A stretch of 64,000 bases of DNA from Paenibacillus sp. 19GGS1-52 (GTDB lineage Bacteria; Bacillota; Bacilli; Paenibacillales; Paenibacillaceae): NCBI RefSeq assembly GCF_022369515.1, contig NZ_CP059724.1:5704001-5768000 (forward strand), written 5' to 3'. The position numbers were made by a program, and so were the translations under genes. Under the pieces are notes generated by a model. That model did no database searches. It worked only from the letters and a program-made list of their open reading frames with translations, and was not told the origin of the DNA. This document shows, one piece after another, positions 27,009-35,693 of this stretch (position 1 is the stretch's first letter; every line of letters starts with the position of its first letter).

Positions 27009-27587
27009 GTGAACATCAAAAGAGGGCGACCACGCAACGCTGAAGCGGAGAAGGCTATTCTTACCGCCTCATATGACTTACTACTGGAAACAGGCTTCGG
27101 GGCTGTAACGGTGGAGAAAATTGCAGAACGTGCGCAAGTAAGCAAAGCCACCATTTATAAATGGTGGCCGAACAAAGCAGCCGTTATTATGGATGGCTTC
27201 CTGTCTGCTGCTGCGGCAAGACTGCCTGTACCTGATACGGGCTCCGTATTCAGTGATATATTAATTCATGCTACGAATCTGGCCAGATTTCTGACCAGCC
27301 CGGAAGGTAAAGTTATAACAGAAATCATAGGTGAAGGACAATTTGATCCGGGGTTGGCTGAGGCCTATCGGAGTAGATATGTCAATCCCCGTCGACTAGA
27401 GGCACGACAGCTTCTAGAACGAGGGGTTCAGCGGAAAGAACTGCCGGAACAGCTTAATATTGAATTGAGTATTGATCTGATCTACGGACCCATTTTCTAT
27501 AGACTATTACTAACCGGTGAACAGCTGGACGATACCTTTATACAAGATTTGACTACCGCTGCCTTTGAAGGGATCAAATTACACTAA
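27009..27587 (+). CDS. TetR-family regulator, divergent to MFS gene
   Basis: A GTG at 27009 follows AAGGAGGGTATACC. The 192-residue protein has a basic N-terminus (IKRGRPRNAEAEKAI) and a standard HTH (VEKIAERAQVSKATIYKWWP, then NKAAV). The C-terminal part (ARFLTSPEGKVITEIIGEGQ) is typical of TetR C-terminal type 11 domains. It should repress itself and the MFS gene through the two sites at 26872-26926. Confidence 0.9.
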   Translation: MNIKRGRPRNAEAEKAILTASYDLLLETGFGAVTVEKIAERAQVSKATIYKWWPNKAAVIMDGFLSAAAARLPVPDTGSVFSDILIHATNLARFLTSPEGKVITEIIGEGQFDPGLAEAYRSRYVNPRRLEARQLLERGVQRKELPEQLNIELSIDLIYGPIFYRLLLTGEQLDDTFIQDLTTAAFEGIKLH

Positions 27588-27611
27588 TCAGTAGTTGGAT
27601 ACATATTAAAA

Positions 27612-27643
27612 AAGCTGCTTCGGTAGAGTACCCGAAGCAGCTT
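27612..27643. terminator. Bidirectional terminator between convergent genes
   Basis: AAGCTGCTTCGG is exactly complementary to 27632-27643, with an A-run on one side for the minus strand. Confidence 0.85.
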
Positions 27644-27662
27644 ACAACCTTCACCCAATCAT

Positions 27663-28421
27663 TCATGAGCTCGGCTTAAACATAATACCTAGCTTTTTCA
27701 TATAAGGACTAAGCTGTTCTATCAGTTGCTTCTGATTTATCAGGTCAGCCTCTGACAGCCTATCAGTATGAATACTGCCATCCGGGTCAAGCGTTTTGGC
27801 ATCATAAACTTTCAGCTCGTTGATTATTGCCTCGACAGCAGCGAGCTCTGGTTGGCTGAGAATTTGTTCTGCCTTCTTCCGTTGCTCATTCCAGAGAGTG
27901 TCAAAGGTTAGTGTTGGCACCGCCCCCAACGTTGCTCTTGCTACATCTAATTGTGCAAAATACGGCTCAAGCTCAGCGGTCAGACTCTTGTAGGATTTCT
28001 GATCGTCAGCGCTTAACTGCTCAGGATGAAGTCCCCCCTCTGCATCGGCAATCTTCAGATTATAGCTACCCAATTTCTTCAACAGATCCATTAGTTGGGT
28101 AAACTCCTGCTCACTAAAGCTTTGTTTGGCCTTCTGCAGCTTGGCCTCAAGTTCATCATATTTCTGCTGTGTAGCTCCGATTTGCGTGACATTGTCCTGC
28201 GAACCGTAGATGGAATCAGCTAAGTAATGGTATCCAGCATACGCCCCTGTAGGAATTAACAGTGAAACCGCCACAATGCTAGCCACGAGCCATTTTTTCA
28301 TTCGTCTTCCCCCTTGCGTCGATAGTACCTGCTTCAGTATTTTCCCTTGCAGTTCGGGTGGAGCTATCCAATTCCTGGTTTCTTCCCGTAAGACTGTGCG
28401 CAGCTCTTCTTCAAGATTCAT
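27663..28421 (-). CDS. Membrane anti-sigma-like protein (DUF3600-type)
   Basis: The 252-residue protein starts at ATG 28421 (GGAGG upstream) with a cytoplasmic helix rich in Glu and Arg (MNLEEELRTVLREETRNWI), one membrane segment (WLVASIVAVSLLIPTGAYAG, about residues 44-63) and an extracellular helical part with two related halves, each carrying a KxADAEGGLHPEQLS- or DPDGSIHTDRLS-like segment. This layout matches DUF3600 proteins encoded with ECF sigma factors. The gene overlaps the sigma gene by 11 bp, so they are made together; it most likely binds and holds the sigma factor. Confidence 0.8.
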   Translation of the reverse strand: MNLEEELRTVLREETRNWIAPPELQGKILKQVLSTQGGRRMKKWLVASIVAVSLLIPTGAYAGYHYLADSIYGSQDNVTQIGATQQKYDELEAKLQKAKQSFSEQEFTQLMDLLKKLGSYNLKIADAEGGLHPEQLSADDQKSYKSLTAELEPYFAQLDVARATLGAVPTLTFDTLWNEQRKKAEQILSQPELAAVEAIINELKVYDAKTLDPDGSIHTDRLSEADLINQKQLIEQLSPYMKKLGIMFKPSS

Positions 28422-28995
28422 GCAGATCCTCCACCTTTCCCCTTACAAGAATGTTGGTCTTTTGCTTCTGCCTCAGCTTCTGTAGAGCCCCATGAATGCG
28501 AGATTTCACGGTTCCGAGCGGAATGCTGAGAATCACCGAAATTTCCTCTTGGGAGTATTCATTCAAATAGTGCAGGATGACGGCTTGCTTCAGCTTGTAG
28601 GGTAGACGATCTACACTAGCAAGTAAGGGCTGATAGGATATTTTATCCACTATCTTGCTAGAGAAATCGTATTCTATCCCTTGCTCCACCTGCTCCGCTT
28701 TTTTGAGGATACGGAAGTGACTCCAGCTCTTTCTTCGATAAGCATGAATTTGCCGCATAGCCAGACCCATTAGCCAGGGACGAAAAGGACGGTTTACGTC
28801 AAATTGCCCCAGAGACCGGTAGAGCTGAATATAAATCTCCTGAACGACATCATCTGTATCACTAGGTTCGCGAACGAGGAAATGAACGGTTGGATAAACA
28901 TCCCGAATGGTTCTCTCATATAGCTCACTGTACGCTTCACGGCTGCCGGCAAGCACAAGCGCGATGAGCTGCGAATATTCATCTGGATGATTCAT
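28411..28995 (-). CDS. ECF-type RNA polymerase sigma factor
   Basis: The 194-residue protein starts after AAGGAGGAATGACGG. Region 2 contains SDTDDVVQEIYIQLYRSLGQ and FRPWLMGLAMRQIHAYRRK, and region 4 contains LPYKLKQAVILHYLNEYSQE and SIPLGTVKSRIHGALQKLR. It initiates transcription at promoters of its own class under control of the overlapping membrane protein. The signal is unknown. Its upstream region (to 29060) is AT-rich and probably holds its promoter, but I do not see a clear ECF box. Confidence 0.92.
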   Translation of the reverse strand: MNHPDEYSQLIALVLAGSREAYSELYERTIRDVYPTVHFLVREPSDTDDVVQEIYIQLYRSLGQFDVNRPFRPWLMGLAMRQIHAYRRKSWSHFRILKKAEQVEQGIEYDFSSKIVDKISYQPLLASVDRLPYKLKQAVILHYLNEYSQEEISVILSIPLGTVKSRIHGALQKLRQKQKTNILVRGKVEDLHES

Positions 28996-29184
28996 CCGTC
29001 ATTCCTCCTTCGGTCATACACTATATATTGGCAAGTATAGAATATATCGTTCGATTTATTTGTGGCTCGTGGAGTGGACCACATAGAAAAACCAAGGTAG
29101 CTTGTTTGATCGAAAAGAGAGCACCCGTCGGGAACCGGACAGAGAAGCCTCTATTTACTCGAAATCAACCGATTTGGATGTTTG

Positions 29185-29315
29185 GCGGACTCCAGTGACG
29201 CTATTGCATAGATTTCCTCTAAAAAGAACCTGTTTTCGCTCCAATAACGCCTTCTGAGTCCGCTTCCTGTTCCCCACACCCCCTGGAAAGTGAAATAACG
29301 GCTCTACAGTCCGCC
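29185..29315. repeat. Three copies of a ~22-bp motif in a long gene-free stretch
   Basis: GCGGACTCCAGTGACGCTAT at 29185 is followed by two inverted, divergent copies (29242-29263 and 29294-29315) that share GCGGACT and GTTATT ends. They lie in the 650-bp gap between the ECF gene and the ArsR gene (28996-29653), which otherwise has no credible frame. It resembles a decayed dispersed intergenic repeat. Confidence 0.5.
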
Positions 29316-29508
29316 AAGTCGAACTGCAAAACTATTCGAGCTTTGTATGTTTAGCACATTGTTCATTCGAATTCTTCCACTGCATATTTGGGTTTTGCAT
29401 GAATTTGTACCTCTAATTGTTCCATTTCAAAATTTTCGCCACCCGAACCAGCTTAATTAACGGCAGAAATTAATGTTAAATTTATACGCATAGTCTAAAC
29501 GCGATGAG

Positions 29509-29540
29509 AGGTCTGGAGGTCTGGAGGTCTGGAGGTCTGA
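29509..29540 (+). repeat. Tandem 8-bp repeat, about four copies
   Basis: AGGTCTGG is repeated three times and a fourth copy ends AGGTCTGA. It is non-coding and could vary in number between strains. Confidence 0.8.
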
Positions 29541-29588
29541 GTTACTCCGTTTGCTGGGATTGTGGAGAAACGGAACTGTTCGTCATAA

Positions 29589-29640
29589 AGAAGCTCACGG
29601 CTGCGCCGTCCTTTGATGGACAGCATAGCCGTGAACTTCT
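29589..29640 (-). terminator. Long hairpin terminator after the ArsR gene
   Basis: AGAAGTTCACGGCT pairs with AGCCGTGAGCTTCT and continues inside with GTCC/GGAC on the minus strand, followed by TTATG. It lies 14 bp beyond the stop at 29654. Confidence 0.7.
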
Positions 29641-29653
29641 TGGGTGTACTCTC

Positions 29654-29968
29654 TTACGTAGTGGTATTCTTTCCCACACTCAATATGGCGGCTAGCAGTC
29701 CCGGGAAACAAGTGTTCAAATCCTCGGACCTCAGCGCAATAATATGCTGCGTGCCCTGAACTCGAACCTGTATAACTCCTGCTTCCCGCAGCGTGCGGAT
29801 ATGATGAGTCAAGGTTGATTTAGCGATCGGCACATCAAAATTGTTGCAGGGCTGCTCACCACCGGCGGCGATGTCACTGATAATCTGCAACCGCACGGGG
29901 TCACTTAAGGCATGCAGTACGGAGCTTAGCTGCATATCCTCTATTTGTGGATGATGCAATATTTTCAA
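29654..29968 (-). CDS. ArsR-family winged-helix regulator
   Basis: The start is probably the TTG at 29968, with AAGGAG 11 bases upstream; the frame to the ATG at 30022 has no ribosome site and crosses the operator. From the TTG the protein has 104 residues, normal for the family. The core reads LSSVLHALSDPVRLQIISDI, then AKSTLTHHIRTLREAGVIQV (recognition helix) and a wing VRVQGTQHIIALR. A Cys is present in the second helix region (GGEQPCNNFD) but no metal-binding set is obvious. It is divergent from the MFS gene at 30090 and likely represses it. Confidence 0.85.
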   Translation of the reverse strand: MKILHHPQIEDMQLSSVLHALSDPVRLQIISDIAAGGEQPCNNFDVPIAKSTLTHHIRTLREAGVIQVRVQGTQHIIALRSEDLNTCFPGLLAAILSVGKNTTT

Positions 29969-30029
29969 AGCGCTTACATCTCCTTCTTGAATAACTACTG
30001 ATTGAATATTAACATATCCCATGCTATAT

Positions 30030-30053
30030 TACTAATGTTCTATGATATTAGTA
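30030..30053. promoter_or_regulatory. ArsR-type operator
   Basis: TACTAAT-N10-ATTAGTA is a 24-bp dyad in the gap between the divergent ArsR and MFS genes, 37 bp before the MFS start. Confidence 0.6.
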
Positions 30054-30089
30054 CAACAATAATAAAATGATCTAGGATTAGGAGGGTTT

Positions 30090-31490
30090 ATGAGTCAGTC
30101 TAACGCTTCACCTGCAGTAGCCGAGAAGGAATATGTATTCCGTGAAGGTCTTATTGTTTCTATGCTCGGGTTCATTATTATCCTTATCGTTATGAATACG
30201 ATGATGTTTAATCTGGCTCTGCCGCAAATCACAAAAGAATTTGCTCTATCCAATATAGCCTCTTCCTGGATTGTCACCGGATACTCGATCATATTCGCGA
30301 TTATGTCGATCACTTTCTCCAGGCTGTCCGACTTCATTCCCATCCGCACCTTGTTTACCATAGGTCTTAGCTTGTTCGGAGCGGCTTCCGTGATCGGGCT
30401 ATTCAGCGACAGCTTTATCGTGCTGCTCTCCGCAAGACTGCTGCAAGCTGCGGGGGCGGCTTCTGTGCCAGGCCTCGCGATCGTGCTTATCACCAGATAT
30501 ATTCCAGCAGAACGCCGGGGGAACTCGATGGCTGTAGTAATCTCCGCCAGCTCCCTTGGACTCGGTCTAGGGCCAGTAGTTGGGGGTACTGTAACTCAGT
30601 ATCTGGGCTGGCATGACCTATTCATTATCACTGGGATTTCTTTGCTGCTTATCCCTGTCTTTTACCGTTTAATTCCTAAGGAGCAACCACAGAAGGGTAC
30701 CTTCGATCTGCTAGGTGCCGTATTCATCGGTATCGGGACAACTGGTGTTCTGCTGTTCCTGACCAGCCGCTCTTGGATTCTGCTTATTATCGGAGTCGTA
30801 TCCCTGATTCTGTTCTGGGTGCGGATTCACCGTGCACAGAACCCATTTGTGCAGCCGTCCCTTTTTCGCAACAAAACGTATATGTCACTGATAACACTAG
30901 GCATCGTGTCCTATATCAACAACTTTGCCACACTCTATTTGCTCCCGCAGGTACTGGCACACCTATATGGTCTGACACCGGCACAATCGGGTTTGGTTAT
31001 TTTCCCTGGTGCCATTGTGTCCATGCTGCTCTCCAACCGGGTTGGACGAATCATTAACCGCTACGGCAACGGACTGTTCATCAGGTTCTCCCCTTGGCTG
31101 CTGCTCTCGGCTGCAGCGCTGTTTGCTCTTTCAGCCGGAACGTCATTTTATGCCATCATGAGTGTCTATATCTTGCTAAGCGTCGGTTTCTCCACACTGA
31201 CAACTAGTGTATCTAATCAAATTTCGGATATCCTGCATGTTGATGAAATCGGCGCAGGCATGGGCTTTTTCCAGCTAGTCCAGTTCTTCGGGGGTGCCTT
31301 CAGTGTTACCATGACCAGTATTGCGCTGAACGCTCAGAGCTCTCTTCCCCTTGCGACGGCCTATTCCCATATTTTCTGGGGGATGACAGTCATGGCGGTT
31401 ATCGCCATTATCTGCTCGATGATTTATGCTTCATTCCACAAAAGAAACGTCTATTCAGCAGCTGTCACTGCTCCACTCGAAGACTGTTAA
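30090..31490 (+). CDS. MFS drug exporter (14-helix, TetA(L)/DHA2-like)
   Basis: The ATG at 30090 follows TTAGGAGGG. The 466-residue protein has fourteen predicted helices and the 14-TMS exporter pattern: MNTMMFNLALPQITKEFALS in helix 1, SRLSDFIPIRTLFTIG as motif A, GLGLGPVVGGTVTQYLGWH as motif C. Relatives export tetracyclines, dyes or other drugs in exchange for protons. It is divergent from an ArsR gene and followed by a bidirectional terminator. Substrate not predicted. Confidence 0.87.
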   Translation: MSQSNASPAVAEKEYVFREGLIVSMLGFIIILIVMNTMMFNLALPQITKEFALSNIASSWIVTGYSIIFAIMSITFSRLSDFIPIRTLFTIGLSLFGAASVIGLFSDSFIVLLSARLLQAAGAASVPGLAIVLITRYIPAERRGNSMAVVISASSLGLGLGPVVGGTVTQYLGWHDLFIITGISLLLIPVFYRLIPKEQPQKGTFDLLGAVFIGIGTTGVLLFLTSRSWILLIIGVVSLILFWVRIHRAQNPFVQPSLFRNKTYMSLITLGIVSYINNFATLYLLPQVLAHLYGLTPAQSGLVIFPGAIVSMLLSNRVGRIINRYGNGLFIRFSPWLLLSAAALFALSAGTSFYAIMSVYILLSVGFSTLTTSVSNQISDILHVDEIGAGMGFFQLVQFFGGAFSVTMTSIALNAQSSLPLATAYSHIFWGMTVMAVIAIICSMIYASFHKRNVYSAAVTAPLEDC

Positions 31491-31551
31491 CAATAGCAAG
31501 TCAGCAGTAAGTGCTGGTGTGTTCCTACTAGATAAGTACCCGACATACCAA

Positions 31552-31591
31552 AAGAGGCAGTACAAGAGGATTCGCTCTTGTACTGCCTCTT
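31552..31591. terminator. Bidirectional terminator between MFS and GH43 genes
   Basis: A perfect 17-bp stem (AAGAGGCAGTACAAGAG, 31552-31568, with 31575-31591) and TTTT follow the MFS gene and precede the convergent GH43 stop. Confidence 0.9.
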
Positions 31592-31623
31592 TTGAATTCA
31601 CAGCTTAATTATTTCGCTAGAAT

Positions 31624-33099
31624 CTAGTTCCCCAGCAGCTTCACTTCATAAAGAGTCGGCGTATACCAATTGTTCGGATTATTCCATAGCACCGCATTCA
31701 CAAGGTTAATCCTGACGTATCTGGCACTGAAATTAACTGTATCTGTTGTAAAACCATAGGTTGTATTACTCGTACGGTCTATAGTCGTCCAAGTGGTTCC
31801 GTTCGTGCTGTACTGAATCGTGTACTGATGGTAGGCTTCAGAGCCATTGTAGAGAAACCACGAAATATCCACTTCCTTCACCGTCTTCGTTGCCCCTAGA
31901 TCCACCTGCCACCAAGACGGCCAAGTGACTGCGCTGGCCTTCCATTCCGTTTGATAATTCCCATCATTCGCTCTGCTGGCCTCATAACCAGACGCAGATG
32001 AGCTTGCCGTGGCACTTTTCCCCGCTGAGAGATTGGTTAGTGCAGGCAGCGTAACTACCCCGGTAGCTGCATCTATCCCCCAACTGCTCTGCCATTCCAA
32101 GGAGGCTGTTCCCGCTGAGCCGCTCAGGGTAAGAGGCAACCAGATATATCTGGAGTCACCCAGGAGACTCGAATTCCAACGATTCCCCATGTAAATATAG
32201 GTAGTCGCGGAAGTTCCTTGTACCGGCAAAATGTAATTCGACTGTGAAAAGAAGGCTGACGAGTTCCCCAGATTCTGCAAAGCTGACCAAGGGCCGCTCA
32301 TCGAGCTGGCTGTCATATACTTAGCCTGATTTGGATACCAGCCAGACGCACCGGAGGTTATGAGAAAATATTTACCACCTTGTTTGGCAACCTCAGGTGC
32401 TTCACGATGTCCGCTTGGGGCCACCCAGCCCAAAAATGTGGAAACACCCAGATAATCGTCTGTCAGCTTAAAAGATGCAAGCGAATCGTTAGCTCCGCCG
32501 CCAGAATTAGAAGCGCTGATCAGATAGGCACTGCCGTCATCATCTTTAAATATCGTCATATCCCTTGATTCATAGCCGAGTGGGCGGAAGCTGCCCTGAT
32601 AGGTATAGCTGCCCGAAACCGTATCACTGGTAGCGACGGCCACACGGCCAAGAGAGTAGTCAGACGCATTCTCATAATGCATCCACATGACGTATTTGCT
32701 GGTCGACTCATTATAGATGACCTTGGGACGTTCTACCTTGCTATTGGCTAACTCCGTGTTGGAGCTAGGCTTGAGCGGATAGCTGACCCACTTCCAATTC
32801 TTAAGATCGGTCGAAGAATAGCAGACCACATTCCGAAAGGATGCAGCATTGTGCAGCTTATCTTCACCAAACCAATAATAGGTACTGCCAACCTTTATTA
32901 CAGAACCGCCATGAGCTTGAATGGTTCCACCGGTGGTATCATTCCAGACCGGTCCATTCGTAATCGTTACCGAAGCAGCCTGGGCTTGCCCTGAATATAA
33001 CGGAAAACTGAAGAAAAGAAGAAGCAAGCTAAGTACCGCCAATACCTGTTTCCTAGTGTCTTTCCATCCCTGACTAGTCATCTTTCCAAAAATTCCCAC
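31624..33099 (-). CDS. Secreted GH43 glycosidase with CBM32/F5-8C domain
   Basis: The start is a GTG at 33099 after AAGGAGTGATTGT. The 491-residue protein has a signal peptide ending SGQAQA (about residue 41), a five-bladed GH43 catalytic domain (residues about 45-330; HGGSVIKVGSTYYWFGEDK, SKVERPKVIYNESTSKYVMW and SRDMTIFKDDDGSAYLISAS) and a C-terminal galactose-binding-like F5/8 type C domain (residues about 355-490; YEASRANDGNYQTEWKASA, SWWQVDLGATKTVKEV). The pattern fits subfamily 24, which includes exo-beta-1,3-galactanases, so arabinogalactan side chains are a likely target. It is monocistronic. Confidence 0.88.
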   Translation of the reverse strand: MGIFGKMTSQGWKDTRKQVLAVLSLLLLFFSFPLYSGQAQAASVTITNGPVWNDTTGGTIQAHGGSVIKVGSTYYWFGEDKLHNAASFRNVVCYSSTDLKNWKWVSYPLKPSSNTELANSKVERPKVIYNESTSKYVMWMHYENASDYSLGRVAVATSDTVSGSYTYQGSFRPLGYESRDMTIFKDDDGSAYLISASNSGGGANDSLASFKLTDDYLGVSTFLGWVAPSGHREAPEVAKQGGKYFLITSGASGWYPNQAKYMTASSMSGPWSALQNLGNSSAFFSQSNYILPVQGTSATTYIYMGNRWNSSLLGDSRYIWLPLTLSGSAGTASLEWQSSWGIDAATGVVTLPALTNLSAGKSATASSSASGYEASRANDGNYQTEWKASAVTWPSWWQVDLGATKTVKEVDISWFLYNGSEAYHQYTIQYSTNGTTWTTIDRTSNTTYGFTTDTVNFSARYVRINLVNAVLWNNPNNWYTPTLYEVKLLGN

Positions 33100-33292
33100 A
33101 CAATCACTCCTTATATAGGTTTGGAAGCGTGTTCATTAATCGTTTCGATCATAAATCACAGACTAGATTCCGCCTAGTGAAGCTTTTGCTTAATGGTGAA
33201 CAAATTCAACATCCTAACCGTTCCCAGAAGTAGAGCGTGGGAAATCACCTATTTACATGAGACCACCAAAGTGATATTTTTACATTATGCAA

Positions 33293-33315
33293 AAAGTAAA
33301 CTGTAAGTTTACTTT
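33293..33315. promoter_or_regulatory. Operator-like dyad before the TetR/FMN-binding pair
   Basis: AAAGTAAAC-TGTAA-GTTTACTTT is a perfect dyad with 9-bp arms, 20 bp before the TetR start, placed for autoregulation. Confidence 0.7.
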
Positions 33316-33334
33316 ATAGTACAGGAGGGCGAGA

Positions 33335-33973
33335 ATGGACAGATCAGCTCGTAAGGATGTTATTGCAGCAATGCATAAGGAGAATATTCTGTTGGCGGCG
33401 GAAGGATTGTTTGCGGAAAAAGGGGTCGAAGCGACAACGATGGATGAAATCGCTAGCATAGCTGAATATAGCAAACGTACGGTTTACGTCTATTTTGGCA
33501 GCAAGGAAGAAATCTATTATTTAATTATCTTAAAGGGCATTACCCTGCTGAAGGACTATATTACTGAGGAATTGGACGCACAAGTGGGGTTCCTCTCCAG
33601 ATATCGGGCACTGTGCCAGAAGCTCGTCGATTATTACATAGCCACTCCTTTTCATTTCGCTGCGATTGTGAATTTTCAGACCAGGCCGTTACAAGCGCTG
33701 AGTGGGTCTCAGGTGGAACAAGATATTTTTCGGGTGGGGGAAGAAATTAATGTTATCTTGGAAGACCTTCTGGAGAATGGCAAAAGAGAGGGTGTATTAC
33801 AGCCGGAGCTTCTAGTGAAGCCGACGATCTTTATCTATTGGTCCAGCCTTTCGTCGCTCATCCTTCTTGCAAATCGTAAAAGCAGCTATATCGAAGAGAC
33901 GATGAATATTTCGAGTAGTGAACTGTTGGAATACGGTTTTCAATTATTGAGCGGGATGGTGATAAAAAAATGA
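33335..33973 (+). CDS. TetR-family regulator
   Basis: The ATG at 33335 follows CAGGAGGGCGAG. The 212-residue protein has an N-terminal HTH (MDEIASIAEYSKRTVYVYFG, then KEEIY) and a helical C-terminal domain. It overlaps the following FMN-binding gene by four bases (ATGA), so the two are translated together, and the 23-bp dyad upstream should be its site. The ligand is not predictable. Confidence 0.9.
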   Translation: MDRSARKDVIAAMHKENILLAAEGLFAEKGVEATTMDEIASIAEYSKRTVYVYFGSKEEIYYLIILKGITLLKDYITEELDAQVGFLSRYRALCQKLVDYYIATPFHFAAIVNFQTRPLQALSGSQVEQDIFRVGEEINVILEDLLENGKREGVLQPELLVKPTIFIYWSSLSSLILLANRKSSYIEETMNISSSELLEYGFQLLSGMVIKK

Positions 33974-34374
33974 AGAAACGGCTGATCAAGCTCGGTGTGC
34001 TGCTAGTCATTATTGCTCTTTCCGGTCTCCTTATCTATCTGTACAGAGTCCATAGTTATCAGAATAAAGTCAGTCATATAACGGTTCAAAATATCGAGTT
34101 CAGCAGCATCCCCGACGGAAGCTATATTGGGGAATACAATGTGGACTTCATCTATGCCAAAGTCTCGGTTACAGTGAAGAGTGGGAAAATCATACATATT
34201 GATCTGCTGAAGCATAAGACTGAAAGAGGCAAACCCGCCGAAGTCATAACAGACCGAATTGTAGAACAGCAAACGCTGCAGGTAGATGCCATAGCGGGGG
34301 CGACCAATTCCAGTAAAGTGATCAAAAAGGCTGTGGAGAATGCACTTAATGCCGCTAAAGCCCCTAATCCGTAA
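33970..34374 (+). CDS. FMN-binding domain protein, membrane-anchored
   Basis: The 134-residue protein has an N-terminal membrane helix (LIKLGVLLVIIALSGLLIYL) and one FMN-binding domain. The typical motif DAIAGATNSSKVIKKAVENA near the C-terminus carries the Thr to which FMN is covalently attached in NqrC/RnfG-like domains. It therefore probably carries a covalent flavin outside the membrane and takes part in electron transfer. The usual flavin transferase (ApbE) is not in this window. It is coupled to the TetR gene upstream. Confidence 0.85.
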   Translation: MKKRLIKLGVLLVIIALSGLLIYLYRVHSYQNKVSHITVQNIEFSSIPDGSYIGEYNVDFIYAKVSVTVKSGKIIHIDLLKHKTERGKPAEVITDRIVEQQTLQVDAIAGATNSSKVIKKAVENALNAAKAPNP

Positions 34375-34478
34375 CATGTAACACGCTTGTTACTGCCATA
34401 TTAAAAGAAAGTGACCTATAGTAGGATGATTTACTCTATACTTTACTGAACTGGACTCATATCCTTGGAGGTAATTTC

Positions 34479-35555
34479 ATGAATAAATTCATCGCTATCG
34501 GAGCCCTTGCGCTTTCTTTAGCTGGATGCGGAGCACCCGCATCAATAGATAAGACCCAATCCACCACACCAACAATAAATCTAGAGGTCGATGGACAGTC
34601 GGTCCTCACCTCTCTTCATCCTTTTTACTCCAGTAATATTCTGTATGTCCCTGCAAGGGTTCTGCTGGAATATTACCGCTGTGAGCTGAAATGGAATAAT
34701 TCACTTAAGACCTTAACTTTAACGGATGGAAACAACACAAATATCCTACTGACGGGCAATGAAGATATGGAAACACCGGCGATTCTGCGCAACGGACATC
34801 TCTACATTCCAGCTGATTCGCTGAACAGTCTCTCGGGAGCTGAGGTACAGCTGAACACTGCAAATACTGTACTTATGGTTACATCAGGCAGCGTTAGTAC
34901 TACTGTGAGAGTTCCCCGCGAGCCACTTGCTCTGGCAGAAGGGAACAATAAGGTCAAGCTATATGCAGCCCTCAAAGAAGGAGAAACCTACAAGGGATAT
35001 ATCCTTGAGGTGAATGGTGAGCGTCATACGTTCCCTTGGCAAGGCCCGCGATTGCCAACGAATCCTCCGCAGCTTTATTACGCTGACATAGATAAGGACG
35101 GTCAGTCGGAAGCGATTGTTGTGCTGACGAACGGAACGGGTACAGGGATTGTCGCACAGGAGCTCCACGTGATTAAACCTCAGCAGTGGCAGGAGATTAC
35201 AGTACCTTCTGCAGAACAGGCGGTAGCGGCCAACGTAACCACAAGTGTTACAAAGAACAAGGATGATCTGCTGCTCAAGCTTGAGCTTAAAGGCTCCACG
35301 CCCTCCAGTGTTTCCTTGCGGCTTCCCGGTCTTGCTGAAGATGTCGATGGGGGACAACAAGCGGAGATTGGCGCCGTTACTTATTACAATGTAGAATCTG
35401 GGACTCTCAAGGCTGAAACTAGTGTGGACATCAGCTTCTGGAGCATTGGGAATCTGACGCTTGTCTACAAACCGGGAGGCAAGGGTATGGAACTGGAAAC
35501 CCTTGAATTTGCACCTAATGAAGAATACGCAGCTTACGTACAACCAGGAAAGTGA
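34479..35555 (+). CDS. Lipoprotein with stalk-like (copper amine oxidase N-type) domain
   Basis: The ATG at 34479 follows TTGGAGG. The 358-residue protein has a lipobox (LALSLAGCGAPA), then a pair of short beta repeats of the stalk/CuAO_N1 type (FYSSNILYVPARVLLEYYRC and ILRNGHLYIPADSLNSLSGA). The C-terminal part is a beta-rich domain with a FG-GAP-like segment (PQLYYADIDKDGQSEAIVVL). It is anchored outside the cell; the role is unknown. It has a gene-free gap of 138 bp before hflK and no clear operon partner. Confidence 0.72.
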   Translation: MNKFIAIGALALSLAGCGAPASIDKTQSTTPTINLEVDGQSVLTSLHPFYSSNILYVPARVLLEYYRCELKWNNSLKTLTLTDGNNTNILLTGNEDMETPAILRNGHLYIPADSLNSLSGAEVQLNTANTVLMVTSGSVSTTVRVPREPLALAEGNNKVKLYAALKEGETYKGYILEVNGERHTFPWQGPRLPTNPPQLYYADIDKDGQSEAIVVLTNGTGTGIVAQELHVIKPQQWQEITVPSAEQAVAANVTTSVTKNKDDLLLKLELKGSTPSSVSLRLPGLAEDVDGGQQAEIGAVTYYNVESGTLKAETSVDISFWSIGNLTLVYKPGGKGMELETLEFAPNEEYAAYVQPGK

Positions 35556-35693
35556 AATGGAGCTTGGGTGCAAGGATCTCAGTGTCTCTTTTGATAATAA
35601 ATGAGAAGCGTTCTCAAAAAAAGTAACCTCTTCCCTCTTTATACGTACTACCTCCTATATTGATAATTTCTAACAACAGGAGGAGAGATATTA

